From an uncultured archaeon A07HN63 (GTDB lineage Archaea > Halobacteriota > Halobacteria > Halobacteriales > Haloferacaceae), in assembly GCA_000496215.1 (NCBI GenBank), contig KI543219.1, forward strand, positions 17,191 through 51,341: a stretch of DNA of 34,151 nucleotides, read 5' to 3'. Shown here piece by piece: positions 18,010-27,033 of this stretch (position 1 is its first letter; every line of letters starts with the position of its first letter). Under the pieces are notes generated by a model that ran no database searches, had not been told where the DNA came from, and was given only the letters and a program-made list of their open reading frames with translations. The translations under genes were made by a program, and so were the position numbers.

Positions 18010-18798
18010 ATGATCACACTGACCTCCGATTTCGGCTCGCCGTACCCCGCAGCGATGAAGGGCGTGATGCTTCGGCGAACTGATGCACAGCTCGTGGATA
18101 TCGCCCACGATCTCCCGCGACAGGACCCCCGGGCGGCGGCCTTCTGGCTGCGAGAGACGATTCCGTATTTTCCGCCGGCGGTCCACCTCGCTGTCGTCGA
18201 TCCCGGCGTTGGCACCGACCGCCGGGCGATCACGATTCGCGTCGGCGACCACGCGCTCGTCGGCCCCGACAACGGCCTGCTGCGGCCGGTCGTCCGGCGA
18301 CTCCGCGAATCGGTCCCGGAGATCGAACCGACGGTTGTGGCCTACGAAATCGTCGTTGATGACCCCGAATCAGCGACGTTTCACGGCCGGGATGTGTTCG
18401 CGCCGGCGGCCGCCGAGGTTCATGCGGCCGGCGTCGATAGCATCGAGACGGTCGATACCCTCACGTCGCTCTCACTGACTGACTGTGTCGATCTCACGTT
18501 GCCGACAGCGACGCGGGACGGCGAGACGATCCGCGGCGAGGTGCTCGTCGTCGACGACTTCGGCAACGCGATCACCAATATCCCGGGAGAGTGGCTCGAC
18601 GATTTCGAGGCGGCGGTGATCGACGGCGACCGCGTCCCGGTCGTCGACACCTTCGCGTCGGTCGATCCCGGCGAGCGGCTTCTCACCACCGGCAGTCACG
18701 GCTACGTCGAATGCGACGTGAATCAGGGCCGCGGCGACGACGCGTTCGGCCTGTCAGCCGGGGCGAGCGTCACGATCACGCCGACCGAAGCGGACTAG
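18010..18798 (+). CDS. SAM hydroxide adenosyltransferase (DUF62 family)
   Basis: MITLTSDFGSPYPAAMKGVML, HLAVVDPGVGTDRRAI, GPDNGLL, VDDFGNAITNI. Confidence 0.93.
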   Translation: MITLTSDFGSPYPAAMKGVMLRRTDAQLVDIAHDLPRQDPRAAAFWLRETIPYFPPAVHLAVVDPGVGTDRRAITIRVGDHALVGPDNGLLRPVVRRLRESVPEIEPTVVAYEIVVDDPESATFHGRDVFAPAAAEVHAAGVDSIETVDTLTSLSLTDCVDLTLPTATRDGETIRGEVLVVDDFGNAITNIPGEWLDDFEAAVIDGDRVPVVDTFASVDPGERLLTTGSHGYVECDVNQGRGDDAFGLSAGASVTITPTEAD

Positions 18799-21104
18799 GC
18801 ATCCGGCGCGTCACTCATGTCGTCTGCGGTATCGCTGTCTCCTCCGGCATCGCTGGCAACATCCCCGGTATCGCTGTCTGTCGCACCCCCACTGGCATCG
18901 CCATCGGGATCGTCGGCATCTTCCTCAACTGGTGTACCGTCGGTCGATGTCGTGTCGACTGTTTCCGCTTGCTCGACGGCCGCTGTGCTGGCCCGCGGCA
19001 GGGTCAACACGACCTGCGTGCCGGAGTCGTTGTCCTCGATCTCAACCTCACCACCGAGCAGGGAGACCGTCCAGTGGACCAGCCAGAGTCCGAGCCCGGT
19101 GCCGTGTTCGAGCGGTGTCTCCTGACCGGCACGGATCGCCTCCCACTCGTAGGCCGGAATGCCCGACCCGTTGTCGCTGACGGTGATCTCGACCCAATCA
19201 GCTGCCCGAGTCCCGTCGGCCGGGGTCGCGGTGATCGTGATCGCTGGGGTCGGCGTATCGTTGTGCGGCATGATGCTGTCGATAAGTTCGATCACGCCGA
19301 CCCTGAGTCGCCGGTCGGCCTTGACCGCGATATCACCGGCATCGGTGGTGAGGGTGGCATCCGGATACCGGTCGGCGAAGATGTCGGCCACATCGGCACA
19401 GAACTCCTCGGCCGGGTAGACCGCGCCCTCGGGTTTCTCCTGCTCGAACAGCGACCGCACCGTCGCCGCGCGCTCGCTAACGCGCTCTAACTCGTCGATC
19501 CGTGACTGCACCGAGTCGACGAACGCGCCGACGGAGTCGTCGTCGATTGCCTCCTCGATCAGTGTGAGGTTACCGTCGATGACGTTCATCCCGTTGCGGA
19601 GGTTGTGCCGCAGTACCCGGTTGAGGACGTCGAGTTGCTGTTCGCGGAGCCGGCGCTCGGTCACGTCGGACTCGACGGCGACAAAGTGGGTTATCTCGTC
19701 GTCGTCGTTCGTGATCGAGGTGATCTGCTGGTGGACCTGATAGAGTTCGCCGGACTGTCGCTGGTTCATGAGGTCTGCCTCCCATTTCTCGCCGTCGAGG
19801 ATCGTGTCCCACAGCTCCTCGTAGAACTCCGGGCTCTGCTGACCGGATTTGATGACGTGTGGGGTGAGACCCTCCAGTTCGTCGGCCGTATACCCGGTCT
19901 GGGCCTCGAAGGCGGGGTTGACGTACTCGATGCTGCCCTCGCGGTCGGTGATCAGGACGGCATTGGCCGAGTTGTCGACGGCCTTCCGGAACAGCTGTAA
20001 CCGCTGTTCACGCTGCTTGCGCTCGGTGATATCCTCCTGAAACCCGATGAAGTTCGTGACCTCGCCGTCGTCGTTTCGAACCGGGGCGATATTCAGGCGG
20101 TTCCAGAACATCGACCCGTCTTTCCGGTAGTTGCGGAGTTCAACCACGACATCCCGCTCGGCGTCGATGGCCTCGCGGATCTCGGCGACGCGGTCCTCCC
20201 GGGTCGCCTCGCCCTGCAGGAATCGACAGTTCCGGCCCGTCGCCTCCGCTTTTGTGTACCCGGTGATCTCCTCGTATCCCTCGTTGACGTACACCAGCGG
20301 GTTGTCTGGCTGTGTCGGGTCGCTGATGCTGATTCCGATGGGTGCATCCTCGATGGCCTCGCGGGTAAGCTCCAGTTCCTCCTGGTAGGCTTTCCGATCG
20401 GAGATATCGCGCGCGGAGACGATGAGCAGCGGTGCATCGGTCGAATCAATCGTCGCCGCCGAAAGCTCCACGTACCGCGTCTCGCCGGCTTTCGTCCGGC
20501 AGGTGAGGTCCTCGGTAAACCCCGCGCCAGTCTCGTTGACCTCGTCGAAAAACGCGGTGAGCGCAGCGGGATCGTCGGCCGACAGCGTCGCCGTTGGCCG
20601 CATCGCCTGCAGTACCTCGCGCTCGTAGCCCACCAGCTCACAGGCCGCCGGATTGCAGTCGGTGATCGTTTCGGCGTCGGTGTTGATCACAAAGATAGCG
20701 TCGTTAGTGGCCTCGAATAGCCGCTGAAAGCGGTGCTGGATGTCCGCGTACTGGTCGGCAAGCTCGGCTGACTGGTCGCGGCGAACAAGAAGGTTCCCAA
20801 GCCGGCGATAGAGCGTATTCCGGTCGATTGGCGCGGTAACCACCTCGTCGACGAGTGGTAGCTCACTTCCGTCCGCCGCTGGCAGCCACTGCTGGCCGCT
20901 ATCCTCTGACCGCTGCAGTAACAACACCGGCAGAAACGTTGGGTCAGTTTCCGATTTTAATTCGGCAATGGTGTCTTCGTATCGTGGCAATGCGCTGTCG
21001 CTAATCAGATAGCAGTCGACCGGCTGCAACGTGTCGTCGACCACGACATCATACCGCGGACTGAGCAGCTCGGACAGTGCCTCCCGATCACCGTCACTAT
21101 CCAC
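18795..21104 (-). CDS. Multi-PAS sensor histidine kinase with N-terminal receiver-like segment
   Basis: Three PAS/PAC units (e.g. GRNCRFLQGEATRE, FIGFQEDITERKQRE), H-box LRHNLRNGMNVI, HATPase VSDNGSGIP / HGTGLGLWLVHW. 5' end uncertain (see findings). Confidence 0.9.
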   Translation of the reverse strand: MDSDGDREALSELLSPRYDVVVDDTLQPVDCYLISDSALPRYEDTIAELKSETDPTFLPVLLLQRSEDSGQQWLPAADGSELPLVDEVVTAPIDRNTLYRRLGNLLVRRDQSAELADQYADIQHRFQRLFEATNDAIFVINTDAETITDCNPAACELVGYEREVLQAMRPTATLSADDPAALTAFFDEVNETGAGFTEDLTCRTKAGETRYVELSAATIDSTDAPLLIVSARDISDRKAYQEELELTREAIEDAPIGISISDPTQPDNPLVYVNEGYEEITGYTKAEATGRNCRFLQGEATREDRVAEIREAIDAERDVVVELRNYRKDGSMFWNRLNIAPVRNDDGEVTNFIGFQEDITERKQREQRLQLFRKAVDNSANAVLITDREGSIEYVNPAFEAQTGYTADELEGLTPHVIKSGQQSPEFYEELWDTILDGEKWEADLMNQRQSGELYQVHQQITSITNDDDEITHFVAVESDVTERRLREQQLDVLNRVLRHNLRNGMNVIDGNLTLIEEAIDDDSVGAFVDSVQSRIDELERVSERAATVRSLFEQEKPEGAVYPAEEFCADVADIFADRYPDATLTTDAGDIAVKADRRLRVGVIELIDSIMPHNDTPTPAITITATPADGTRAADWVEITVSDNGSGIPAYEWEAIRAGQETPLEHGTGLGLWLVHWTVSLLGGEVEIEDNDSGTQVVLTLPRASTAAVEQAETVDTTSTDGTPVEEDADDPDGDASGGATDSDTGDVASDAGGDSDTADDMSDAPDA

Positions 21105-21159
21105 AACGAGTTGGAGCGTCGGAGCGGTATCTGCGACGGAGTGGGTCGGTCATATTCAA

Positions 21160-22659
21160 TTATCCATCTGGAGGCGACTGATTCCCCGGCTGGGCGGACC
21201 GTTCGAATGCTGTCCCCTCCATGATCCCATGAACTTGATCGAATGGTCCCGCAATGTCAAGCCCGTGTCCGTCCGCAATCCTGAAGCGGTGGAACCGGTT
21301 GTCGAACTCGCCGAGCCGTTTTTTCAGCACGCCAATGGCGCGGGCCAGCTCCCCATCGAGCTCGACGTAGGTGAGATAGATGATTGTGTCGGCAATGTAG
21401 CTCGTGTTCGTGGATGTTGCCTTTGGAACGCCGGTAATGTCTTCGGCTTGATCCGTGATGAGCGTCGCGACGCCGCGGTTCTTGAGCACGCGTGTAAGGC
21501 CGTGGAGGCGGTGGACGAGGCGGTCGGCGTCGCCCTGAATCGCGGTCCGGTAGCCCGCAAGTCCGTCGATCAACACCGCCTCGGGATCGTTCGTCTCGAC
21601 ATCGGACACAACCTGATGCCCGAACTCCTCGCCAGACTGCACGAGCGGTTCGACCTCGGCAAGCTGAAGATGGCCCTGATCCCGTAGTTCGGTGATCGGA
21701 ATCCCGAGACTTTCACAGCGGTGGGTGAACTGATCGACCGATTCCTCGAAGAGATACGCGAGGATGCGACCGCCCTGCTCGGCGATTCCGTCGAGGATCG
21801 CCGCCCCAACAGTCGACTTCCCGACGCCGGTCGGCCCACTGAGGAACGTGACAGTATTACCGGAAATACCGCCGCCAAGTAACGAATCAAACGCGTCATC
21901 ACCGGTCGACAGGAGTGAGGGATCGAACTCGCGGTCGGTGTGCGTCGGCAGCACCTGTGGATAGATTTCGAGGCCGTCCTGCCGGATTTCAAGCCCGTGG
22001 GTTCCGTCGATCTGACCGATCCCACGGTGTTTTGGGACCGAGATGCGACGCTCGCTCTCATCGAGTATGAGCTTCACCACACCGTCGCTGAGCGATTCGA
22101 AGTCGTCGTAGACGGTTTCATTTCCGGAGGCTGAGGTGACCGTTCTGGTCGCAACGGTGGTTACCTGATAGTCCCGCAAAAAGCGGATCAGGGACTGGAG
22201 TCGCTTGCGATACTGATACTCGTCGCGTTCGACGTACTGCAGTTGCGTGATCGGGTCAATCAACACCCGCTCGGGATTGACATTCTCGATGACCTCTTTG
22301 ATGTCCTGGGTAAATCGCTCGTTCTCGACGTCGGCGGTATCGACGAGGTCGTAAGAGATATCCTCAGCGAAGAAATCAGAGCCGGGACCGATATCCAGAA
22401 ACTCGGTCTCGCTGATATCGATCCCGATCTGCCGAGCGTTGGTCAGGATGTCCGCCTTGGACTCCTCGCCATGAATATAGACAGCTGTCTCATCATTCCT
22501 TACGCCAGCTTCGAGAAAGTGCTGGCCCAGCATTGACTTGCCGGTTCCAGAGACACCCTGCACGAGGTAGGTCCGCCCACGGACGAGCCCACCGTGAAGC
22601 AATGTATCAAGCTCGGCGATCCCGGAGCTAACCTGTTCAATGTCCGCCCCCTCAGACAT
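21160..22659 (-). CDS. Two-domain KaiC-like RecA-superfamily ATPase
   Basis: Two Walker A motifs (GVSGTGKSML; GPTGVGKSTV) and two Walker-B-like strands (ERVLIDPIT; EAVLIDGLA). Start chosen at MSEGADIEQVSSGIAELD. Confidence 0.9.
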   Translation of the reverse strand: MSEGADIEQVSSGIAELDTLLHGGLVRGRTYLVQGVSGTGKSMLGQHFLEAGVRNDETAVYIHGEESKADILTNARQIGIDISETEFLDIGPGSDFFAEDISYDLVDTADVENERFTQDIKEVIENVNPERVLIDPITQLQYVERDEYQYRKRLQSLIRFLRDYQVTTVATRTVTSASGNETVYDDFESLSDGVVKLILDESERRISVPKHRGIGQIDGTHGLEIRQDGLEIYPQVLPTHTDREFDPSLLSTGDDAFDSLLGGGISGNTVTFLSGPTGVGKSTVGAAILDGIAEQGGRILAYLFEESVDQFTHRCESLGIPITELRDQGHLQLAEVEPLVQSGEEFGHQVVSDVETNDPEAVLIDGLAGYRTAIQGDADRLVHRLHGLTRVLKNRGVATLITDQAEDITGVPKATSTNTSYIADTIIYLTYVELDGELARAIGVLKKRLGEFDNRFHRFRIADGHGLDIAGPFDQVHGIMEGTAFERSAQPGNQSPPDG

Positions 22660-22925
22660 CGTTCGCCCCGTTTCGGCCAATGGAGCCCGTCGCAAGCGAT
22701 GAACAGTCTCCGTCGCAGAGTGCCCAGACAGGATGTTCCCAAGGTGCCATGGCTTGATATGTCATGGTCCAGAATGATAAAACATTATGCTCCTTATACT
22801 GTCACCTCTGTATTAATTACAAAATTTCCGTTCATACAAGCTCCCGAAGAATAGAGTCTGATACGTGGTAGATCAAAAAATTGTGAATCCGTACCGCGTG
22901 AGAGACCAACCCTGCAGGGTACGCC

Positions 22926-24494
22926 TCAGTCGCCGGATTCGATCACGTCGTCGATGCGGAGGATCATCGTCGCCGCCTCGGTGGCCGAATCGATGGCCTC
23001 GCGTTTGACGGCCGTCGGATCGAGGATACCCTCCTCGGCGGAATCTCCGACCTTGCCGGACTGCTCGACGGAGATGAGTCCTGCCCGACCCTGCGCGTCA
23101 TGGCGGGCACGAAGGTCGACCAGCGCGTCGATGGGATCCATGCCGGTGTTCTCGGCCAGCGTGCGCGGCACGGCATCGACCGCGGTGGCGAACGCCTCGA
23201 TGGCGAGCTGTTTGCGGCCCTCGACACCGGCGGCGTGGCTCCGGACGTGGTCGGCAACTGCGATCTCAGTGGCACCAGCGCCGCCGACGACGCCGTCCTC
23301 GTCGAGTGCCGCGATGACGACATCGATAGCGTCGTTGAGCGCGCGGTCGAGTTCGTCGACGACGTGGTCGGTGCTGCCGCGGACGAAGAGCGTCACGTGG
23401 TCGGTGTCACCACCCTCGACGAAGGCGAGATCTTCGTCGTCGCCGTAGGTCTCGATGCTGAGTTCGGCGGTCGTCCCGAGGTCGTCGGCCTCGATGTCTT
23501 CGAGCGTGCCAAGCTGGCGCGCGCCGGTCGCCTGCGCGATGGAGTCCGCATCCGAGGAGCTGACATCCTCGAAGGCGACGATCCCCTCGTTGTCGAGGTG
23601 GCCGGCAACGCGGTCGTCGATATCGTCGGTGGTGAACAGGAGTTCAACACCGGCGTCGGCAAGCTTGTCAGCGTACTCCCGAAGCTCGCTTTCCTCGGCC
23701 TCGATAGCCTGATTCAGCTGATCGACCTCGGTGATGTTGTACTCGGCGTCGGCCTCGCCCGTGTCGAATTCGAGTGCCGTGTCGACGATAGCCGTCGTCG
23801 CATCCGAGAGCTGTCGCGGCGCAGTGTCGCTGACCGGCGTCTCGTCGGTGATGACGCCCTCGACGAGTTCCGTCGCGCTGGAGGCCGCGCCGGTCTGGGT
23901 GTGAATGTAGATATCCTCGCGGTCGATACCATCGTCGGTGGCGACCTGTCGCACCGCGCTGACGACGCGCTGGGCCAGCAGTTCGGCCGCCACATCGCCG
24001 GTGCCCTTGCCGGTCATGCTGGATTCGGCAACTGACTGGAGCGTGTCGTCGTCGAGATCAATGTCGAGGACCTGTTCGTCGATAGCCTCCTGAGCAAGTT
24101 CAGCTGCCTCGTTGTACCCCTCAGTGATGACGGTGGGGTGCAGATCCTGATCGAGCAGTTCCTCGGCCTCGCCGAGGAGTTCACCGGCGAGGACGGCCGC
24201 CGTCGTCGTTCCGTCGCCGACCTCGATCTCCTGTGTTTCGGCGACTTCGACGAGCATCTGAGCCGCGGGATGCTCGATATCCATCTCGTTGAGGATGGTC
24301 GCGCCGTCGTTGGTGATCGTTACGTCACCCGACGAGCCGACGAGCATCTTGTCCATCCCCTTCGGACCGAGCGTCGTCCGTACCGAGTTGGCAACGGCCT
24401 TGCCGGCCCGGATATTCGAATCCTGTGCGTCCTCGCCCTGCGTCCGTTCGTTGTCCTCCGAGAGAATAACCATCGGTTGCTGTCGTTGTGCCAT
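22926..24494 (-). CDS. Thermosome (group II chaperonin) subunit
   Basis: [72 protein letters not shown]. Confidence 0.96.
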   Translation of the reverse strand: MAQRQQPMVILSEDNERTQGEDAQDSNIRAGKAVANSVRTTLGPKGMDKMLVGSSGDVTITNDGATILNEMDIEHPAAQMLVEVAETQEIEVGDGTTTAAVLAGELLGEAEELLDQDLHPTVITEGYNEAAELAQEAIDEQVLDIDLDDDTLQSVAESSMTGKGTGDVAAELLAQRVVSAVRQVATDDGIDREDIYIHTQTGAASSATELVEGVITDETPVSDTAPRQLSDATTAIVDTALEFDTGEADAEYNITEVDQLNQAIEAEESELREYADKLADAGVELLFTTDDIDDRVAGHLDNEGIVAFEDVSSSDADSIAQATGARQLGTLEDIEADDLGTTAELSIETYGDDEDLAFVEGGDTDHVTLFVRGSTDHVVDELDRALNDAIDVVIAALDEDGVVGGAGATEIAVADHVRSHAAGVEGRKQLAIEAFATAVDAVPRTLAENTGMDPIDALVDLRARHDAQGRAGLISVEQSGKVGDSAEEGILDPTAVKREAIDSATEAATMILRIDDVIESGD

Positions 24495-24529
24495 GATAAG
24501 TTCGCCTCACCGAATGATGGTTTGCAGTT

Positions 24530-24538
24530 CTATATAAA
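24530..24538 (-). promoter_or_regulatory. TATA box of the thermosome gene
   Basis: Minus strand GGATTTATATAG, about 40 bp upstream of the ATG; near-symmetric and could also serve the plus strand (TATATAAAT). Confidence 0.5.
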
Positions 24539-24646
24539 TCCTTTGACTCTCAGAGACGCGAATCGCCCGCCTGCACTGTGGTGTCAAATCACATGCAACA
24601 TCGTCTGGACGGCGACAGTCACGAAAATTCCCGGCTACCGATGGGC

Positions 24647-24733
24647 GACACCACCGGCACCACCGGCACCACCGACGCCACCAGCACCACCGACACCAGT
24701 GGCACCACCGACACCACCGGCACCACCGGTACC
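24647..24733. repeat. 9-bp tandem repeat (GRCACCACC)n, about nine units
   Basis: Successive units GACACCACC GGCACCACC GGCACCACC GACGCCACC AGCACCACC GACACCAGT GGCACCACC GACACCACC GGCACCACC, then a partial unit. Confidence 0.9.
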
Positions 24734-24789
24734 GTGGTCGTCGCCCACGGATGTCTGCAACAATTATGTATGTTGCCCGCAACCTCCCG

Positions 24790-25623
24790 ATGATGCTGGA
24801 GTTGGAGCATCGGTTCCGAATTGTCGACCTGCACGGGCATCTCGATCACGACGAGGTGTCGGTCAGCACCCATGGCCGGGATATCGGCCCCGACCGGCTC
24901 GAACGCGAATGCCTGCAGGCTGGCGTCGTCCAGACGGCCGTCTCGCCGACCCGTCGTCCGGACGATATCGGCTATCTGCGGGCGAACAACGCGGTCGCCC
25001 GACTCAGCGTCGACCGGCCGTTTCTGGCCTTCGCCCGCCTCAACGGCTCACTGGCCGCCGCCGACAATCCGATCTCGAAGCTCCGCAACCTCTATGCGCC
25101 CCGGGACACCCACCACACGCGACCGGGCGACGTGGAGCAGTACGCCTACGACGACCGCTTCCACGGGTTCGTGCTCGACCCGGCCGTCGACGGGCTGCCG
25201 GACCGCGAGGTGCGGGACGAGCTCATCGACGTTGACCTGCCGGTGATCGTTTACTGTCGGCCCTCGTTTCCGCCGGCGGCCGTCACCGATACGCTACTCA
25301 ACGACGGGTATCCGATCGTGCTGGCGGGGTTCGGCGGTTATCCCCTAGATAATTCTCGGATGAAAAACGTGCTCGCGTTGCTGGATCAGTACGACCACCT
25401 GTATCTCGACACGTGGGCGGTCCGTGATCGAGAGATTCTGGAGCGCGGGCTGCTGGAACATCCCGACCGAATTCTCTTCGGCAGCGGCACGCCAGCTGTC
25501 CATCAGAACGTCGCCGTAATGGAGATTCTGACGCTGGATATCTCCGAGGACGCGATGAGCCGTGTTTTCAACAAGAATCCGACGCGCCTGATTCCGGGAC
25601 TGTCGGTCGAATCGGAGTTCTAG
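24790..25623 (+). CDS. Amidohydrolase-family (TIM-barrel metal-dependent hydrolase) protein
   Basis: FRIVDLHGHLDHDEVS metal motif, NVLALLDQYDHLYLDTWA, RILFGSGTP. Alternative start at 24751. Confidence 0.82.
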   Translation: MMLELEHRFRIVDLHGHLDHDEVSVSTHGRDIGPDRLERECLQAGVVQTAVSPTRRPDDIGYLRANNAVARLSVDRPFLAFARLNGSLAAADNPISKLRNLYAPRDTHHTRPGDVEQYAYDDRFHGFVLDPAVDGLPDREVRDELIDVDLPVIVYCRPSFPPAAVTDTLLNDGYPIVLAGFGGYPLDNSRMKNVLALLDQYDHLYLDTWAVRDREILERGLLEHPDRILFGSGTPAVHQNVAVMEILTLDISEDAMSRVFNKNPTRLIPGLSVESEF

Positions 25624-26567
25624 TCGTCGCTGTCGGTCGCCGCCGCGGGGTCGCGTGGCTCGTCAGCACCGTACTCGTATCGGGCGACAGCCCGGTCGCC
25701 GCGCTTCGAGAGGCCGTGTGGGTTGCGCGCCTTACTCCGGTCGCGGGCGCGGGCGACCAGTCCATCCGAGCCGCCGGTCAGGATGCCGGAGACGACGGCT
25801 CGGCCGTTGCCAACCCAGCTTGTCGGCTGGGCGTCGCCGGTAACCACGTCTTTCGCCGCCGCCACCGCATCGCGGGCGGCATGCGAGAGCGTCCGGCGGG
25901 CGATTGTCGGCCGGAGCCCGTAGTTTTTGACCAGCCGGTAGGCCAGCGCACGGTAGGTCCACCCCCAGTCGGGGCGGGTCTGGCCGCCGTCGGCCTCGTA
26001 CTCACACCGGACGCTCATCCCCGAACGCCACGCAACGTCGTGGTCGGTCGCCGCCAGCCGGTGGGCGAGATCCCACGCGCCGCCGGTTTCGAGATACTCG
26101 TCGAACCCGTCGAGGGCGTCGACGACCGACCGACGGACGGCGACGTTGGTACCGGATATAGCGGTCACGGTGCGACCGGCGATCCGTTCTTCACGCTGTG
26201 ATTCTGTCGTCACGCCGCCGCGAAGGCTGCGGTGGATCGGGCCGGTGACGACCGGTGCGTCGGTGAGGCCGTCGACCACAGCCTCGAGCCAGCCGGATTC
26301 GACCCGGAGGTCGTCACCGACCAGCGCGACCACGTCACCGGTGGCCGCGTCGATACCGGCGTTGCGGGCGACGTTACGCGTCCGAGAAGCGATCTCGACG
26401 AGTACGTCCACATCGTCGCGGTCGTCGATCATCCCTGTCGTGCCGTCGGTCGAGGGGCCATTGACCACGATCACCTCGGCGTCGGGGGCCCGTTCGGCGA
26501 TGGCGTCGAGGCAGGCGGCGAGCTGGTCCCGACCGTCGAGCGTCGGGACGACGACCGATAGCTGCAT
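25620..26567 (-). CDS. Glycosyltransferase family 2
   Basis: MQLSVVVPTLDGRDQLAACLDAI, EVIVVNGPSTDGT, ARNAGIDAATGDVVALVGDDLRVE. Confidence 0.9.
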   Translation of the reverse strand: MQLSVVVPTLDGRDQLAACLDAIAERAPDAEVIVVNGPSTDGTTGMIDDRDDVDVLVEIASRTRNVARNAGIDAATGDVVALVGDDLRVESGWLEAVVDGLTDAPVVTGPIHRSLRGGVTTESQREERIAGRTVTAISGTNVAVRRSVVDALDGFDEYLETGGAWDLAHRLAATDHDVAWRSGMSVRCEYEADGGQTRPDWGWTYRALAYRLVKNYGLRPTIARRTLSHAARDAVAAAKDVVTGDAQPTSWVGNGRAVVSGILTGGSDGLVARARDRSKARNPHGLSKRGDRAVARYEYGADEPRDPAAATDSDD

Positions 26568-26674
26568 GCGTGATACTGCATGACTGAACACATAAAAGAG
26601 TGGATTCCTCTGCAGATCGGGTGGTAGAGAGGGTCACTCGTGACAGCGCCACCGCTCTCGGTGTAAGCGACAGC

Positions 26675-26947
26675 TCAGGTGTTTCTGTAGTACACCTGTT
26701 TGCGAGCGTCGGTGAAGCTGTAGCGCGAGCCAACCAGTTCGGACTCCTCGAGGCGGTTGAGTGCGTACCGGACGGTCCGATCAGGGAGCAACGACTCCTC
26801 GGCCAACTCGCCCTGAGACAGCGGTTCGTCGGTCTCAAGCACCTTCGCGACGAGCTTGGCGCTCGGTGGAAGCTCCCGAAGCCGGTCGCGGAACTCTGTT
26901 TCTGACAGTCGGACAGGCTCTTCGACATCGGCTGGACTAGTGCTCAT
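26675..26947 (-). CDS. Winged-HTH (MarR-like) transcriptional regulator
   Basis: AKLVAKVLETDEPLSQGELAEESLLPDRTVRYALNRLEESELVGSRYSFTDARKQVYY. Confidence 0.85.
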   Translation of the reverse strand: MSTSPADVEEPVRLSETEFRDRLRELPPSAKLVAKVLETDEPLSQGELAEESLLPDRTVRYALNRLEESELVGSRYSFTDARKQVYYRNT

Positions 26948-27033
26948 ACAAATCCAAAATATGGGGTTGATACTAAAGGTTATCTCCATATTAGTCTAAG
27001 AAATTGATACAATATAAGGTCCTAATATTTTAG

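Noticed and set aside
21160-22659. Complete circadian kaiABC locus
   Set aside because: Only a KaiC-like ATPase is present; no KaiA or KaiB homologue recognisable in the window.
22909-22920. ACCCTGCAGGGT 12-bp palindrome next to the thermosome stop
   Set aside because: Short, no loop, no associated features; may be chance or a weak terminator element.
24647-24733. Possible CRISPR array
   Set aside because: Contiguous 9-bp degenerate units with no spacers; a coding-type minisatellite instead.
24507-24873. Minus-strand Cys/Trp-rich (WCRWCR) and Val-rich (VPVVPVV) ORFs
   Set aside because: Out-of-frame readings of the 9-bp repeat; composition implausible for halophilic proteins.
24138-25235. 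365-aa plus-strand ORF spanning thermosome 5' region and amidohydrolase
   Set aside because: Antisense to the thermosome and out of frame with the amidohydrolase; Pro/Arg-rich shadow ORF.
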